Assembly: GCF_022965805.1 (NCBI RefSeq)
Contig: NC_133103.1
Location: 45,960,047-46,024,046, forward strand
Source of the DNA: Primulina eburnea
Taxonomy: Eukaryota > Streptophyta > Magnoliopsida > Lamiales > Gesneriaceae
Length of the DNA: 64,000 nt
Direction of reading: 5' to 3'
Shown: piece after piece, positions 54,148 through 64,000 of the stretch
Position numbering within the stretch: the stretch's first letter is position 1
How the letters are laid out: the number at the start of each line of letters is the position of its first letter
Notes under the pieces: model-generated
Database searches by the model: none
What the model was told of the DNA's origin: nothing
Seen by the model: the letters and a program-made list of their open reading frames with translations, nothing else
Program-made: the position numbers and the translations under genes

Positions 54148-57100
54148 ATGCCTCCTAAGAGAAAGGCTTCAGAGGGTGAGGATAGTTCTTCATCTAGAGT
54201 TGTCGATGAGTTCGACAAGTTAATGAAAGAGCAAGCCAACGTCCATAGTGAGCAGTTCCAGCAGTTGCTCCGTTTGCAAGGTGCAGGCCAAGATAGAGGT
54301 CAAGGGAGAGGTCAAGTGGCACAAGCAGTTGGTACTGATGGCATCTTTACTGCTTTCAAGAGGATGGATCCGCCAGAATTTGCAGGTAGCACTGATCCGT
54401 TGGTGGCCGTAGAATGGATCAAGGCACTTGAGGCTATTTTCGATCATATCAACTACGAAGACAAGGACAGAATCAGTTGTGCAGTGTTCATGTTAGTCAA
54501 AGCTGCACATATTTGGTGGAATGCTACCAAGGTTAGTGTGGACGTTCCAGCATTGAAGTGGCAAGAGTTCAATGATTTGTTCTACGATAAGTACTTCCCA
54601 GATGCACTTCGAGCGAGGAAGGTGACTGAGTTCCTGGAGCTTCGACAGGGAGGTATGAATGTTGATGAGTATATTCTGAAGTTCGAAGAAGGCTGTCTGT
54701 TTGCCCCATACATTGACTCCAATGACAAAGACAAGGGTGCTCATTTCATTAGAGGCCTTAGAGCAGAGATCAGAAGGGACATTAACATGTCAAAAGCTGT
54801 GACATTCAAGGAGATTGTGGCTAAGGCTCTGTTGGCTGAACAAGATGAGAAAGACATTGCAAGAGAGAGACAGGCGAGACAGCAGGCCATTGCTCAGAGA
54901 GGCCAGGGTTCGAATCAAAGAGGAAATGATCGTTTCAAAGGGAAAGGCAAGTTAGAGCCGATTCCTAAACCACCGGCAGTTCCATTTAATCCCGAGAAGC
55001 CATTGTGTCCCAAGTGCAATAGACATCATCGGGGAGAGTGCAGATTTGGTACTCACACTTGTTATCGATGTGGCACTGCAGGCCACATTGCCAAAGACTG
55101 TCCAAGAGGAGCGAGTAAAGAGAAGGTGCAGGGTCGCATTTTCACCATGACGAAGGAAGGTATAAACCGTGATTATTCTGTGATCTCTAACACTATTTTA
55201 ATTTCAGGCAGAGTATCTACGACATTGATTGATATAGGTACTACTCATTCTTTATGTCTGAACTATTTTTGAGATCTTTGGGTATAGTTCCTTCTGTTCT
55301 TCCCCTCCAGTTTAATGTTGTATTGCCTTTGGGGGATGTGTTGTGCCCGACATCTATTGTGTATGCGTGCTCTGTTCAAATTGATGAGCGAGTGGTTTTT
55401 GCTGATTTGATTGTTATTCCAATGGTTGCATTTGATATTATACTTGGCATGGATTGGCTTTCAACCTATCGTGCAGTGATTGATTGCGTTGCTAAGACGG
55501 TGAAATTTGCAGATGATGGCAATAAGGAAGGTATGCTCGCCAGTGCAGGTACTTCGCTGGTCCTTCCTTTTATTTCGTGTCTTGAGGCTAAGAAGTTGTT
55601 GTTTAGAGATTGTGATGGGTTTTTGGCTTCGATTGTTGATGTGGATAAAATTGTGAAGTTGAATATTGATGATATTGATGTTGTGAGAGAGTTATCTGAT
55701 GTTTTTGAGGATGATGTGCCGGGTTTACCGCCGGACAGAAATGTGGAGTTTGTGATTGACCTAGTTCCAGGTACGGTTCCTATTTCCAAGGCTCCGTACA
55801 GAATGGCCCCTACAGAGATGAAAGAGTTAAAGACGCAGTTGCAGGATCTTTTGGATAAAGGTTTCATTCGACCGAGTTCTTCGCCTTGGGGAGCTCCGGT
55901 TCTTTTCGTCAAGAAGAAAGATGGGTCTTTGCGGCTGTGTATTGATTACAAAGAGCTCAACAAAGTGACTATCAAGAATAAGTATCCGTCGCCACGGATA
56001 GATGACTTGTTTGATCAGCTGCAAGGGGCTACAGTGTTTTCAAAGATTGATCTGCGATTTGGCTATTATCAGTTGAAGGTTAGGGAGTCTGATATCCCTA
56101 AGACAGCGTTCCGGACCAGGTACGGTCATTATGAATTTCTTGTGATGTCTTTTGGTCTGACCAATGCTCCTTCAGTCTTTATGGATCTTATGAACCGAGT
56201 GTTCAAGCCGTATTTGGATAGCTTTGTCATTGTTTTTATCGATGACATATTGATTTATTCCAAGACCAGAGAGCTTCATTTAGAACACCTCAGAGTTGTT
56301 CTTCAGTTGTTGAGAGAGAAGAGGTTGTATGCTAAGTTGAAGAAATGTGAGTTCTGGTTGGAGCAGATTTCTTTCTTAGGCCATATTGTCTCGAAAGATG
56401 GTTTAGCTGTTGATCCAGCAAAGATAGAGGCGATACAGAAGTGGCCTATTCCTATCACTGTAACAGAGGTACGCAGTTTTCTTGGTTTGGCGGGTTATTA
56501 TCGTCGCTTTATTTCAGATTTTTCCAAGATTGCCCTGCCATTGACCAATTTGACGAGAAAGACTGTGAAGTTTGAGTGGTCCAATGATTGCCAAAGTGGA
56601 TTCCAAGAGTTGAAAGATAAGTTGACGACAGCTCCGGTACTTGCATTGCCCAGTAGTACAGAGGACTTTGTTGTTTATACCGATGCGTCAAAGAAGGGTT
56701 TTGGTGCAGTGCTGATGCAGCGTGGAAATGTTATAGCTTATGCTTCTCGCCAGTTGAAGGACTACGAGAAGAATTATCCTACACATGATTTGGAGCTGGC
56801 AGCTGTGGTTTTAGCCCTGAAGATTTGGAGACATTATTTGTATGGCGAAAAGTGTGAAATCTTCACGGACCACAAGAGTTTGAAGTATTTGTTTTCTCAG
56901 AAAGAACTCAATATGCGACAGAGACGGTGGTTAGAGCATGTCAAAGACTATGATGTGACTATTAGTTACCACCCATGGAAAGCGAATGTTGTAGCGGATG
57001 CTTTGAGCCGTAAGTCGAGTTCTTCTTTGAGTTCGATGATTCAGCAGCCGTTGTTGTTAGACTTGCAGAGAGAGGAGATAGCTTTGGTGGTTCCGGGGAC

Positions 57101-58568
57101 CATTGCTAGTTTTTAAGCATTGGTCATTCGGGCTACATTGACGGACAGGATCCGTAACGAGCAGGACAATGATTTACAGTTGACACAGTTGAGAGCCAGA
57201 GTAGAGGAGAGAGGTAAATCAGAGTTTGGATTGAATGGAGATGGTTTGGTGACTTTTAGAGGTCGTATTTGTATTCCTATTGGTGATGATATTCGGCGAG
57301 ACGTCTTGACAGAGGCACATACCGCGCCATATTCGATACATCCAGGTGGTACCAAGATGTATCAGGATCTTCGTAGACTCTATTGGTGGCCAGGTATGAA
57401 GAAAGATATTGCCATGTTTATTTGTCAGTGCCTAAATTGTCAGCAGGTGATGATTGAGCATCAGAGACCTGCTGGGACATTGTTGTCATTGCCGATTCCT
57501 CAATGGAAATGGGAGCATATTACGATGGACTTCGTGACTGGTCTTCCCAGAACGCAGAAAGGTTTTAACTCTATTTGGGTTATTGTTGATCGGTTGACCA
57601 AGTCAGCGCATTTTCTTCCAGTCAAGACAACGTATTCCATGAACCAGTATGCCGAAGAGTACATAGCAGAGATTGTTAGACTTCATGGTGTTCCTGTGTC
57701 GATTGTGTCTGATCGTGACCCTAGATTTACTTCAGAGTTTTGGAAGAGTTTGCACAGAGCTATGGGTTCACGGTTAGCATTTAGTACAACATATCATCCC
57801 CAGAGCGACGGTCAATCAGAGACAGTGATTCAGATTTTAGAGGATATGCTCAGATCTTGTACTATAGACTATCCAGGTAGTTGGGATTCCAAATTGCCTT
57901 TAGTTGAGTTCACGTACAATAACAGTTACCAAGCGACGATTGGCATGGCACCGTATGAAGCACTTTATGGCAGGAAGTGTAGATCTCCCTTGTATTGGGA
58001 TGAGATTGGTGAGAGGAAGATGTTGGGTCCAGAGTTGGTCCAACAGACAGCTGATGTTGTTGCTGTTATTCGAGAGAGGATGAAGACAGCGCAGTCGAGA
58101 CAGAAGAGTTATGCTGATGTGCGTTGTAGGCCGTTGCAGTTTGAGGTTGGCGATCATGTGTTCTTGAAGATAGCACCTCTCAAAGGTGTGATGCGATTTG
58201 GCAAGAAAGGAAAGTTGAGTCCGAGATTTATTGGCCCATTTGAGATCTTGGACAGAGTCGGTGATCGAGCTTACAGGTTAGCCCTACCGCCAGATCTTGA
58301 CAGAGTTCACAATGTTTTTCATGTATCTATGCTCAGGAAGTATATTGCGAATCCTTCCCATGTTCTTCACCACGAGCCATTGGATTTGACGCCGAATTTG
58401 ACTTATCAAGAGATTCCGATCCAGATTCTGGATTGCAGAGTTAGAGTGTTGAGAAACAAGGAGATCGGCATTGTTAAAGTCCTTTGGAGGAATCAATTGA
58501 TTGAAGAAGCCACGTGGGAACCAGAGGATGAGATTAGAGAGAAGTATCCCGAGTTGTTTGCGCAGTGA
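54148..58568 (+). pseudogene. Element C gag-pol with one frameshift and one stop
   Basis: ATG 54148 (MPPKRKASEGEDSSS) opens gag with the gag domain and a CCHC knuckle (CYRCGTAGHIAKDC). At the protease the site reads D-I-G-T instead of D-T-G-A, and about 55249 a T-run is one base short, shifting the frame. The second frame (to 57116) covers the end of protease, RT (MSFG for the usual MPFG; FIDDIL) and RNase H (YTDAS). A TAA at 57114-57116 interrupts the same frame, which then runs from 57117 to 58568 with integrase ([29 protein letters not shown]) and an EEATWE chromodomain-like tail. Coding is continuous where A has its candidate intron. Not autonomous as it stands. Confidence 0.9.
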
Positions 58569-58595
58569 CGTCAATTTCGAGGACGAAATTCCTCT

Positions 58596-58608
58596 AAGAA
58601 GGGGAGAT
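58596..58608 (+). promoter_or_regulatory. Element C polypurine tract
   Basis: AAGAAGGGGAGAT directly precedes the 3' LTR start TGTAATAGCC. Confidence 0.85.
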
Positions 58609-60398
58609 TGTAATAGCCAAGCCTGGTGAACGGTATGGTTTAAGATTTCGTATGATTATTGGCTATTTGGGTAAGTTTAAGTATAGTTTTGATGTTAAGG
58701 ATGGCGATTTATGATTTATAGTATTGTTGATGATAGATGTTTAGTTTGATTGTAGCGTCATTACGATTAAATTCATGATAATTCGTATGTTGAGCCAATT
58801 GGTATGAGGCCAATTGGAGTGGTTAGATAAGACATAGAGGTGTAACTTTTTTTATTTTGAGTTTTGTTCAAATCATTGTGGAAGGTAAGCCAAAAGTGTC
58901 CCGAAGTGAGTCGTGTGTTTCGACGTTCCTCCAATGACACATGTTGGGAGATTTAGAATAATATTTTACTCAGACCTCCAAATGATCTGAAATTTTGAGA
59001 GGTTCAAGAAAATACATAGATCTACAACTTTGTAGCTTACCATTTTTCCATATTATGACGGGAAGAGGCGTTTCGGAGGCCATCTTTGGAGAAGCTGTGC
59101 GCAGAGTGGAGAGCGCACCCGCGCTCCAAAATATGAGCGCACCCGCGGTCTACTGTTTCAAATTTTTGGATGAGTTGCTGAAGACATAGCGCACCCGCGG
59201 TGCATGGGCTAGCGCACCCGCGGTCTGTGAATAGTAAAGTCGTGTTTTTGGTGTTTTAAGGTATAAAATAGGTGGAGGCTTCATTTTTCCTCATTCTTCT
59301 CGGTTTCTTCAGAGCAAGGAAGCTAGGGTTCCTTTTCCTTTCATTTCCTTCCTTTGATTCAAGCATTTTGTTGGATTATTGAAGTGAGATCAAGATAGTT
59401 TTGGGTTCAAGGAACCTAAGGTAAGCTTTTGGTCTAGTTTATTCTTAGTTTTTGGTGTTGGAGATGATATGGGTTTGTTGATGGTGTTGGTTTATGGATT
59501 AATTGATATGTGTTTTTGATTATTGAGATATTGATGGTATTATATATGGTTTATTGTTGTAGGAATTCAACCAAGGGTTTAGATTGAAGGTGTTCTTGTT
59601 GGTTGTAAGTGGAATTTCATTCTTTGTGCTCACATGATAGTATATGTATTGTGTTTCAATGGTTTTAACATGTTATTCCCTTCCATTTGATTCATATTAT
59701 GTATTGATATACTTGATTGTATATTAGAGCAATTGAATGTCTCAATTGTGAAAAAGGGAATACAAATTATAAGAGTATGCAAAGTGTTTGATAAAATGCC
59801 CAAGAGAGAGTTCAAATGTTTTATGGATTGATAGATACATAGTCAGATATTGCATGCAATTAGTTGATCAACGACCATAGGCTTATATCCCTCAGAGTTA
59901 TCGATTTATATCGATGGGATATAGGTACAGAGACAGAGATACTATATAGATATCAATCCAACAAAGAAAAGAGAAATACCATCTTATTGTTATGTTATTG
60001 CTATGTTATTCATGTTTCTAGAGTTGATGGCATTTATTGATTTCAAAGTCATGATTTTCAGAGTATGCTATGTATCCATTGCGATGTAAGAGTTCCACTT
60101 GCTGAGTTTTATACTCATTTCAGTTATTCATGTAATGCAGATAAGAGCGACGGGCCGAGACTTTGATTGTGTGCCGGAGTCATATGCATATAGAGAAGGA
60201 AGAAAGAAAATATTTTGATGGCATTTTGGACATGATCATAGGAATGATATTTTGTATTTTTGTTATATCGTTTGAATGATCATGTATTTACTTTTGGTGT
60301 TAAATGTTTTATGAAAATGTATTTTGAATTGTTCCTCCCTTCAAGTAAAAATTTTAATTTCCGCTGTTATTTTATTAAATTGGGTCAGAGGTGTCACA
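58609..60398 (+). repeat. Element C 3' LTR (1790 bp)
   Basis: TGTAATAGCC to AGGTGTCACA. Contains four AGCGCACCCGCGGT-type units (59112-59224), the TATA box GTATAAAATAGG at 59261-59272, a leader-like TC-rich stretch (about 59310-59360) and the TGAGT/ACTCA hairpin at 60103-60117. As the only copy with U3 it is the only promoter this element retains, and it points outward into 60.4 kb. Confidence 0.9.
59112..59224 (+). promoter_or_regulatory. GC-rich dyad units upstream of the TATA box in LTR C
   Basis: Units at 59112, 59135, 59188 and 59211 read AGCGCACCCGCGCT or (A/G)AGCGCACCCGCGGT. The first pairs AGCGC with GCGCT; the others contain the self-complementary ACCGCGGT-like core. They stand out in AT-rich DNA and end about 37 bases before TATAAAATA. 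Confidence 0.75.
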
Positions 60399-61355
60399 AT
60401 ATTATCCAAACCCTCAAAAAGCCCTCAATTTTGCTAAAAATCAACTACCGGTTTAAAATATGACTCGACGTGTTAAAATACCATAAAGAACCCATTTTCA
60501 AAAATTTCCTGTTATATACACCATATATTGAATAATTGAAATCAATTATTTAAATAAAAACATTTTCCTTAAACTATCTCTGGTCTCTGTTTCTCGTTTG
60601 AGCATCGAATACTGCAAAGAGCCCTATCTTATGTAATCAAATTGACCGTGCCATATAATCATAAAATCATGTCATAAACATGCATTAAATATATTTAAAA
60701 TTGAAATGTCTGTCCTTTTTATTGATTTAAAAGTACTAGAAATATTTTTTTCTATCACAGTTTCGGCCATAAAAAAATATTTATATAAAAAATTTTACCC
60801 ATTAAAATAAAACATCCACCAACTAGTATTTTAAAAATCAAGTGAAATATTCGTAAAATAAAATCGTCAAATGTTTTACCAAACCTAAAAAAACAATAAA
60901 TTTGAAAAGTATAGCACAAACTAAATCTCTCAAAAATCTCTCAAAAGCATAGATAAATAGTCTTAAAATCCTTAATGTAAGTCATGGATCATAGATCATA
61001 AATGTGGAAAAAGTATAAGCACTGGTCCTCGGGTTGTGTGCACCTTCAGTCAGTCAAATCATCCATCAAGACCTCCCTCAAACTCATCTGCATTCATCAC
61101 ACCTAGTGAGTCTAAACACTTAACACGCCATAATCTTTATAACAAATAATACGTATAAAACCACATGTAACAGTGAAAATACTTTAACGTAAAAATATGA
61201 CATGCATACATAAACTTTAACTTTTTTTCTTTTTTCTTCAACATAACATAACATAAAACCTTTTAACATGATCATAAACATTTTCTTTTTCCTTTATTGA
61301 ATTCAGATCGTTAATTGTGACTTTCCTCAAACCTCAAAAATTCGATGGATCCATC
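60399..61355 (-). repeat. Minus-strand chromovirus-like LTR remnant M1
   Basis: On the minus strand it shares with M2 the blocks TGGATC...AGTCACAATTAACGA, CTGAATTCAATAAAGG and a decayed TGAG...CTCA hairpin (61107-61122) followed by AGGTGTGATGAATGCAGATGA. It is therefore a second, more decayed LTR piece of the same kind. It ends where LTR E begins. No gene is seen. Confidence 0.55.
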
Positions 61356-64000
61356 TGTAGAACCCGTAAATCAGACTACATATAAGTCATGCATAATTCT
61401 AGTATTTAAAAATTAAAATGATTTTATTTCATGAGTATTTAAATCCTTTTCTTTAAATTTATTTATTTCATGCAGTAGTTTAGTTGCTACCTTTTCAGTT
61501 AAATAAGTGAGGCCGGACTGGAGATGGAGTATTGAGATAAATTAATAAAGTCATGTTTAATTATTTTATGCATAATTCATGCATGATAGGATTTGCTTCA
61601 CGAAATTTTAAAAGTTCGTGCATTAGAATTTTAAGTTGCATTTCACGTTCGAGCGAGGATCAGAGGCCGGAGAATTTTCAGAAAATTATTTTATTACATG
61701 ATTTGTTTTTATAAATTAAGTTAAAGCATTTTTAACTGTATTTTACAAAAAGGAGAATTTTTGGGGTATTTTTACCCGCGTGACTTTATTTTTTAACGGT
61801 ACGCAAATTTTATCGAATCGGGAGACTTTTTATTGGTTCGGCTATTATTTTCAAAACATTTTCAACTCGATATATTTTTCGGGAGCGTGTTTGGATTTAA
61901 TGGGCCTATTCTAAGCTTATTGGGCTTAATTATCTTTTTAAAACTTTAATTGTTAATTTAAGGCCCATTAATGGAGTGTTAGCTATTTAAATATTGCCTA
62001 ATTATCATCTAAACCTAAACCTAATTATTTTGCATAGCCGACACTCCCATTCAGAACCTCTCACCCTCGGTTTCAGACCCAGCAGCCGAAAGCTTGAGTT
62101 GTTGGTTTGTTTTGCAAAGAAAACTTCTCCCGGATCTCCTCCCACGCTCTGGTTCTACAAACTCATCAGGCATGCTTGTTATTTTGTTTCTGCATCATGA
62201 ACATCCATATTAATGTTGTGTGTGCATATCTTCAGGAAATCATCCGATATAATTAGGGACTCGAGAGATCCTTCGGTTTTGCACTATATTATTACATTTC
62301 TGTGTGGTGTTGCTCACGGTTTCTTTGATCTGTGCGAAGGGCTGCCAGTAGTTGATGCTAAGGGGCTGTTCTTGGTGGTAAGTTGGAGTTATGAGATTGT
62401 TAGGAGGGCTGGTGGTGATTTTGGTGACAGCCGAGAGAGGGGTATTGATCATCGGGTGGCTCATCTTGGGTGCTAGCGTTGGGTGCTGTGTTGTAAACTG
62501 CATGGGGATGATTGGGTGGTCAAGGTAGGTTCTTTAGGGTCTATTCTAGGGCTATGGTTGGTGAGTTCAGGGCTGGTCTAGTAGGAAGAGGTAGAAACGT
62601 GAGATATGAGGAAGAATAATGCAAAGAGTGGCATAAAAAGGTAGAGCCGGGAACTTTGGGACAACTCCTGGAATTTATCAGCAGCTTTGTGGGGTTAGTT
62701 TAGGAGGCTAAATAAGGTCTTAATGGTGGCCCTTAAATGATGGACACGTGATGGGTGATAGGAGTGGACCGAATGATTTAAGGGATTGTGATGTGTTGGG
62801 ATATGAGTTTGCAAGAGGGGCCGAGAGCTTTGATGGTATGGTGAGGATTTCAGCCGTGAGTTAGGGGCATAATGATATTGGTTTAGGAGTATTATAATGT
62901 TTGTAAATTATGGCAAAAAGTTGGGAAAGCTTTAGTTAATTTTTGGTTCGATTCGGGATAAAACCGGGACTCCGGTCCAAGTTTTAAAACGAATCGGTTA
63001 AGTTGAAAATTGGGCTCGAATTTAAGTCTAGGAATACTTTTAAAAATGTTTTGAGACATTTTAGGGAGTTTGGTAAGTTTCGGGTCAATTTTAGAGGTCC
63101 AGGGTTGAAACGATAATATTTGGGTTTCCAGGGGCAAAATGATCATTTTGCACCCGGGGAGAGATTTTGGTCCTAGCAGCGCCCTGAGCACAAATCATGA
63201 TATTTTTAAATGTTCATGCATCACGTTTACGATTTTTACGCTATTATAATAATTATGGTGCATGCTTAATTTAAAGGAATTAAGTGAGGAAGAGAAGAGC
63301 ACTCCGTCTCCGCCGCGCCGCGTCGTTATTTTGTTTGTTTTCTGTCAAAACAAACCAAGGCATGTTTATATCTCCTTTGACTCTTCAATCAAGTCATATA
63401 GATATTTTTTTAAATTATCGCAAGTAAACGATTTTAATACATGAGATTGAAATTTTTCAGATTTGATGATGCCATTTAATTATATTACGTGCATAAAAAT
63501 TTAAAATGTTCATTTTTGAGATTTATGCGATATTGCTTGTGGCCGTAGCACTATCATGGGAGACTTTGTAAATCCGGTCGCCAGTTACCGGTCAGTTTCA
63601 GTTTGTACCACCCAGTATACTGTGGCATTTTGTCTGATCAGACGAGCATATTTAAATCCGATCGCCAGTTATCGGTCCGGTCGCTAGTCACCGGTCATTT
63701 TGCAGTTTATATTAGTGCAGTGGCCACTTGCAGATACCATAATCTCACCAGAAAATTATTACTTGATATTTATGACAGAGCTCGATGGAGCAACCATTTT
63801 TACTACGATGTTCAGTTTAGTTATGCACGTATTATAATTGTTTATGGCGAAGTATTTTCACTTTATGACTCCTGATACGACATCTTATCCCATTCAAATT
63901 TTACTATATTATTTACTTGTTATTTACGATATATGCATGCTGAGTCTTTAGACTCACTAGACTTGATTGATGCAGGTACTGCTGATGTCGTGGCTGAGGG
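61356..64000 (+). repeat. LTR E: plus-strand chromovirus-like LTR, running off the window
   Basis: Begins TGTAGAACCCGTAAATC, similar in style to the start of LTR A. It holds a palindrome GCAAAATGATCATTTTGC (63134-63151) followed by CCTAGCAGCGCCCTGAGC, and near the window end the TGAGTC/GACTCA hairpin (63941-63956) with ACTAGACTTGATTGATGCAGG, as in LTR A. By analogy its 3' end should lie about 280-310 bases beyond the hairpin, just past the window. GCTATTTAAATATTG at about 61982 is a possible TATA region. ORFs inside are not supported. It may be a solo LTR or the 5' LTR of an element continuing to the right. Confidence 0.7.

Larger units (their letters stand above)
53203..60398 (+). mobile_element. 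Element C: Ty3/gypsy chromovirus with a truncated 5' LTR
   Basis: A 5' LTR remnant (53203-54011), primer site, gag-pol and a full 3' LTR (58609-60398). The coding style is closest to element A (Del/Tekay-like). Because the left end is truncated, no target duplication can be verified. About 14 substitutions plus two indels in 809 shared LTR bases (about 1.7%) place it between D and A/B in age. Confidence 0.9.

Noticed and set aside
60520..60545. CATATATTGAATAATTG matches the opposite strand at about 53155
   Set aside because: The match does not extend beyond about 18 AT-rich bases, so it cannot be told from chance.
62213..62503. Opposing 87-residue ORFs in the LTR E region
   Set aside because: No recognisable domain, both strands open by chance, and the region lies inside an LTR.

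Overview
This is a eudicot plant nuclear sequence: host genes with spliceosomal introns, AT-rich intergenic DNA and a dense layering of LTR retrotransposons. Two host genes are supported. One is an intronless GID2/SLEEPY1-type F-box gene (gibberellin signalling) at 806-1351 on +. The other is a five-coding-exon bHLH153-like atypical bHLH gene at 20775-23766 on -, with its 5' leader and TATA box near 26.6 kb. The host order is not known beyond 'eudicot, perhaps asterid'.

Layout. 1-3.2 kb: F-box gene and AT-rich flank. 3190-13531: element A, a very young complete Ty3/gypsy chromovirus (Del/Tekay-like) with 2727-bp LTRs, TSD ATCAT and a candidate 150-nt intron between gag and protease. 14.5-20.4 kb: a MITE, a broken Tat-lineage copy (F, +) and the LTR, primer site and gag remnant of an Athila/Ogre-like element (-). 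20.4-26.6 kb: the bHLH gene, with two MITE copies just upstream of its promoter. 27654-51160: an old Tat-lineage element (G, coding on -) with TSD AATAT. Its antisense ORF (PF04195-like, +) is split by the young chromovirus B (29656-36795, TSD GGGAT). Its 3'UTR minisatellite is split by the decayed chromovirus D (38517-45710). 51.2-61.4 kb: minus-strand LTR and pol remnants (M2, M1) surrounding chromovirus C (53203-60398), whose 5' LTR has lost its promoter half. 61356-64000: a further plus-strand chromovirus-like LTR (E) running off the window.

Relative ages from LTR comparison by eye: G oldest (about one difference per 10-12 bases), D intermediate (several percent), C about 1.7%, A and B about 0.5% or less.

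The most interesting signals are structural. (i) A hairpin TGAG...CTCA lies 281-312 nt from the 3' end of every chromovirus LTR with a defined 3' end (A, B, C, D), with compensatory stem changes between families; E and M2 carry the same stem. (ii) Arrays of short dyad motifs sit directly upstream of the TATA box in three different LTR families. (iii) A putative intron interrupts gag-pol in A but is absent at the same place in B and C. (iv) An antisense, apparently intron-containing ORF with its own TATA-like promoter lies in the Tat element.
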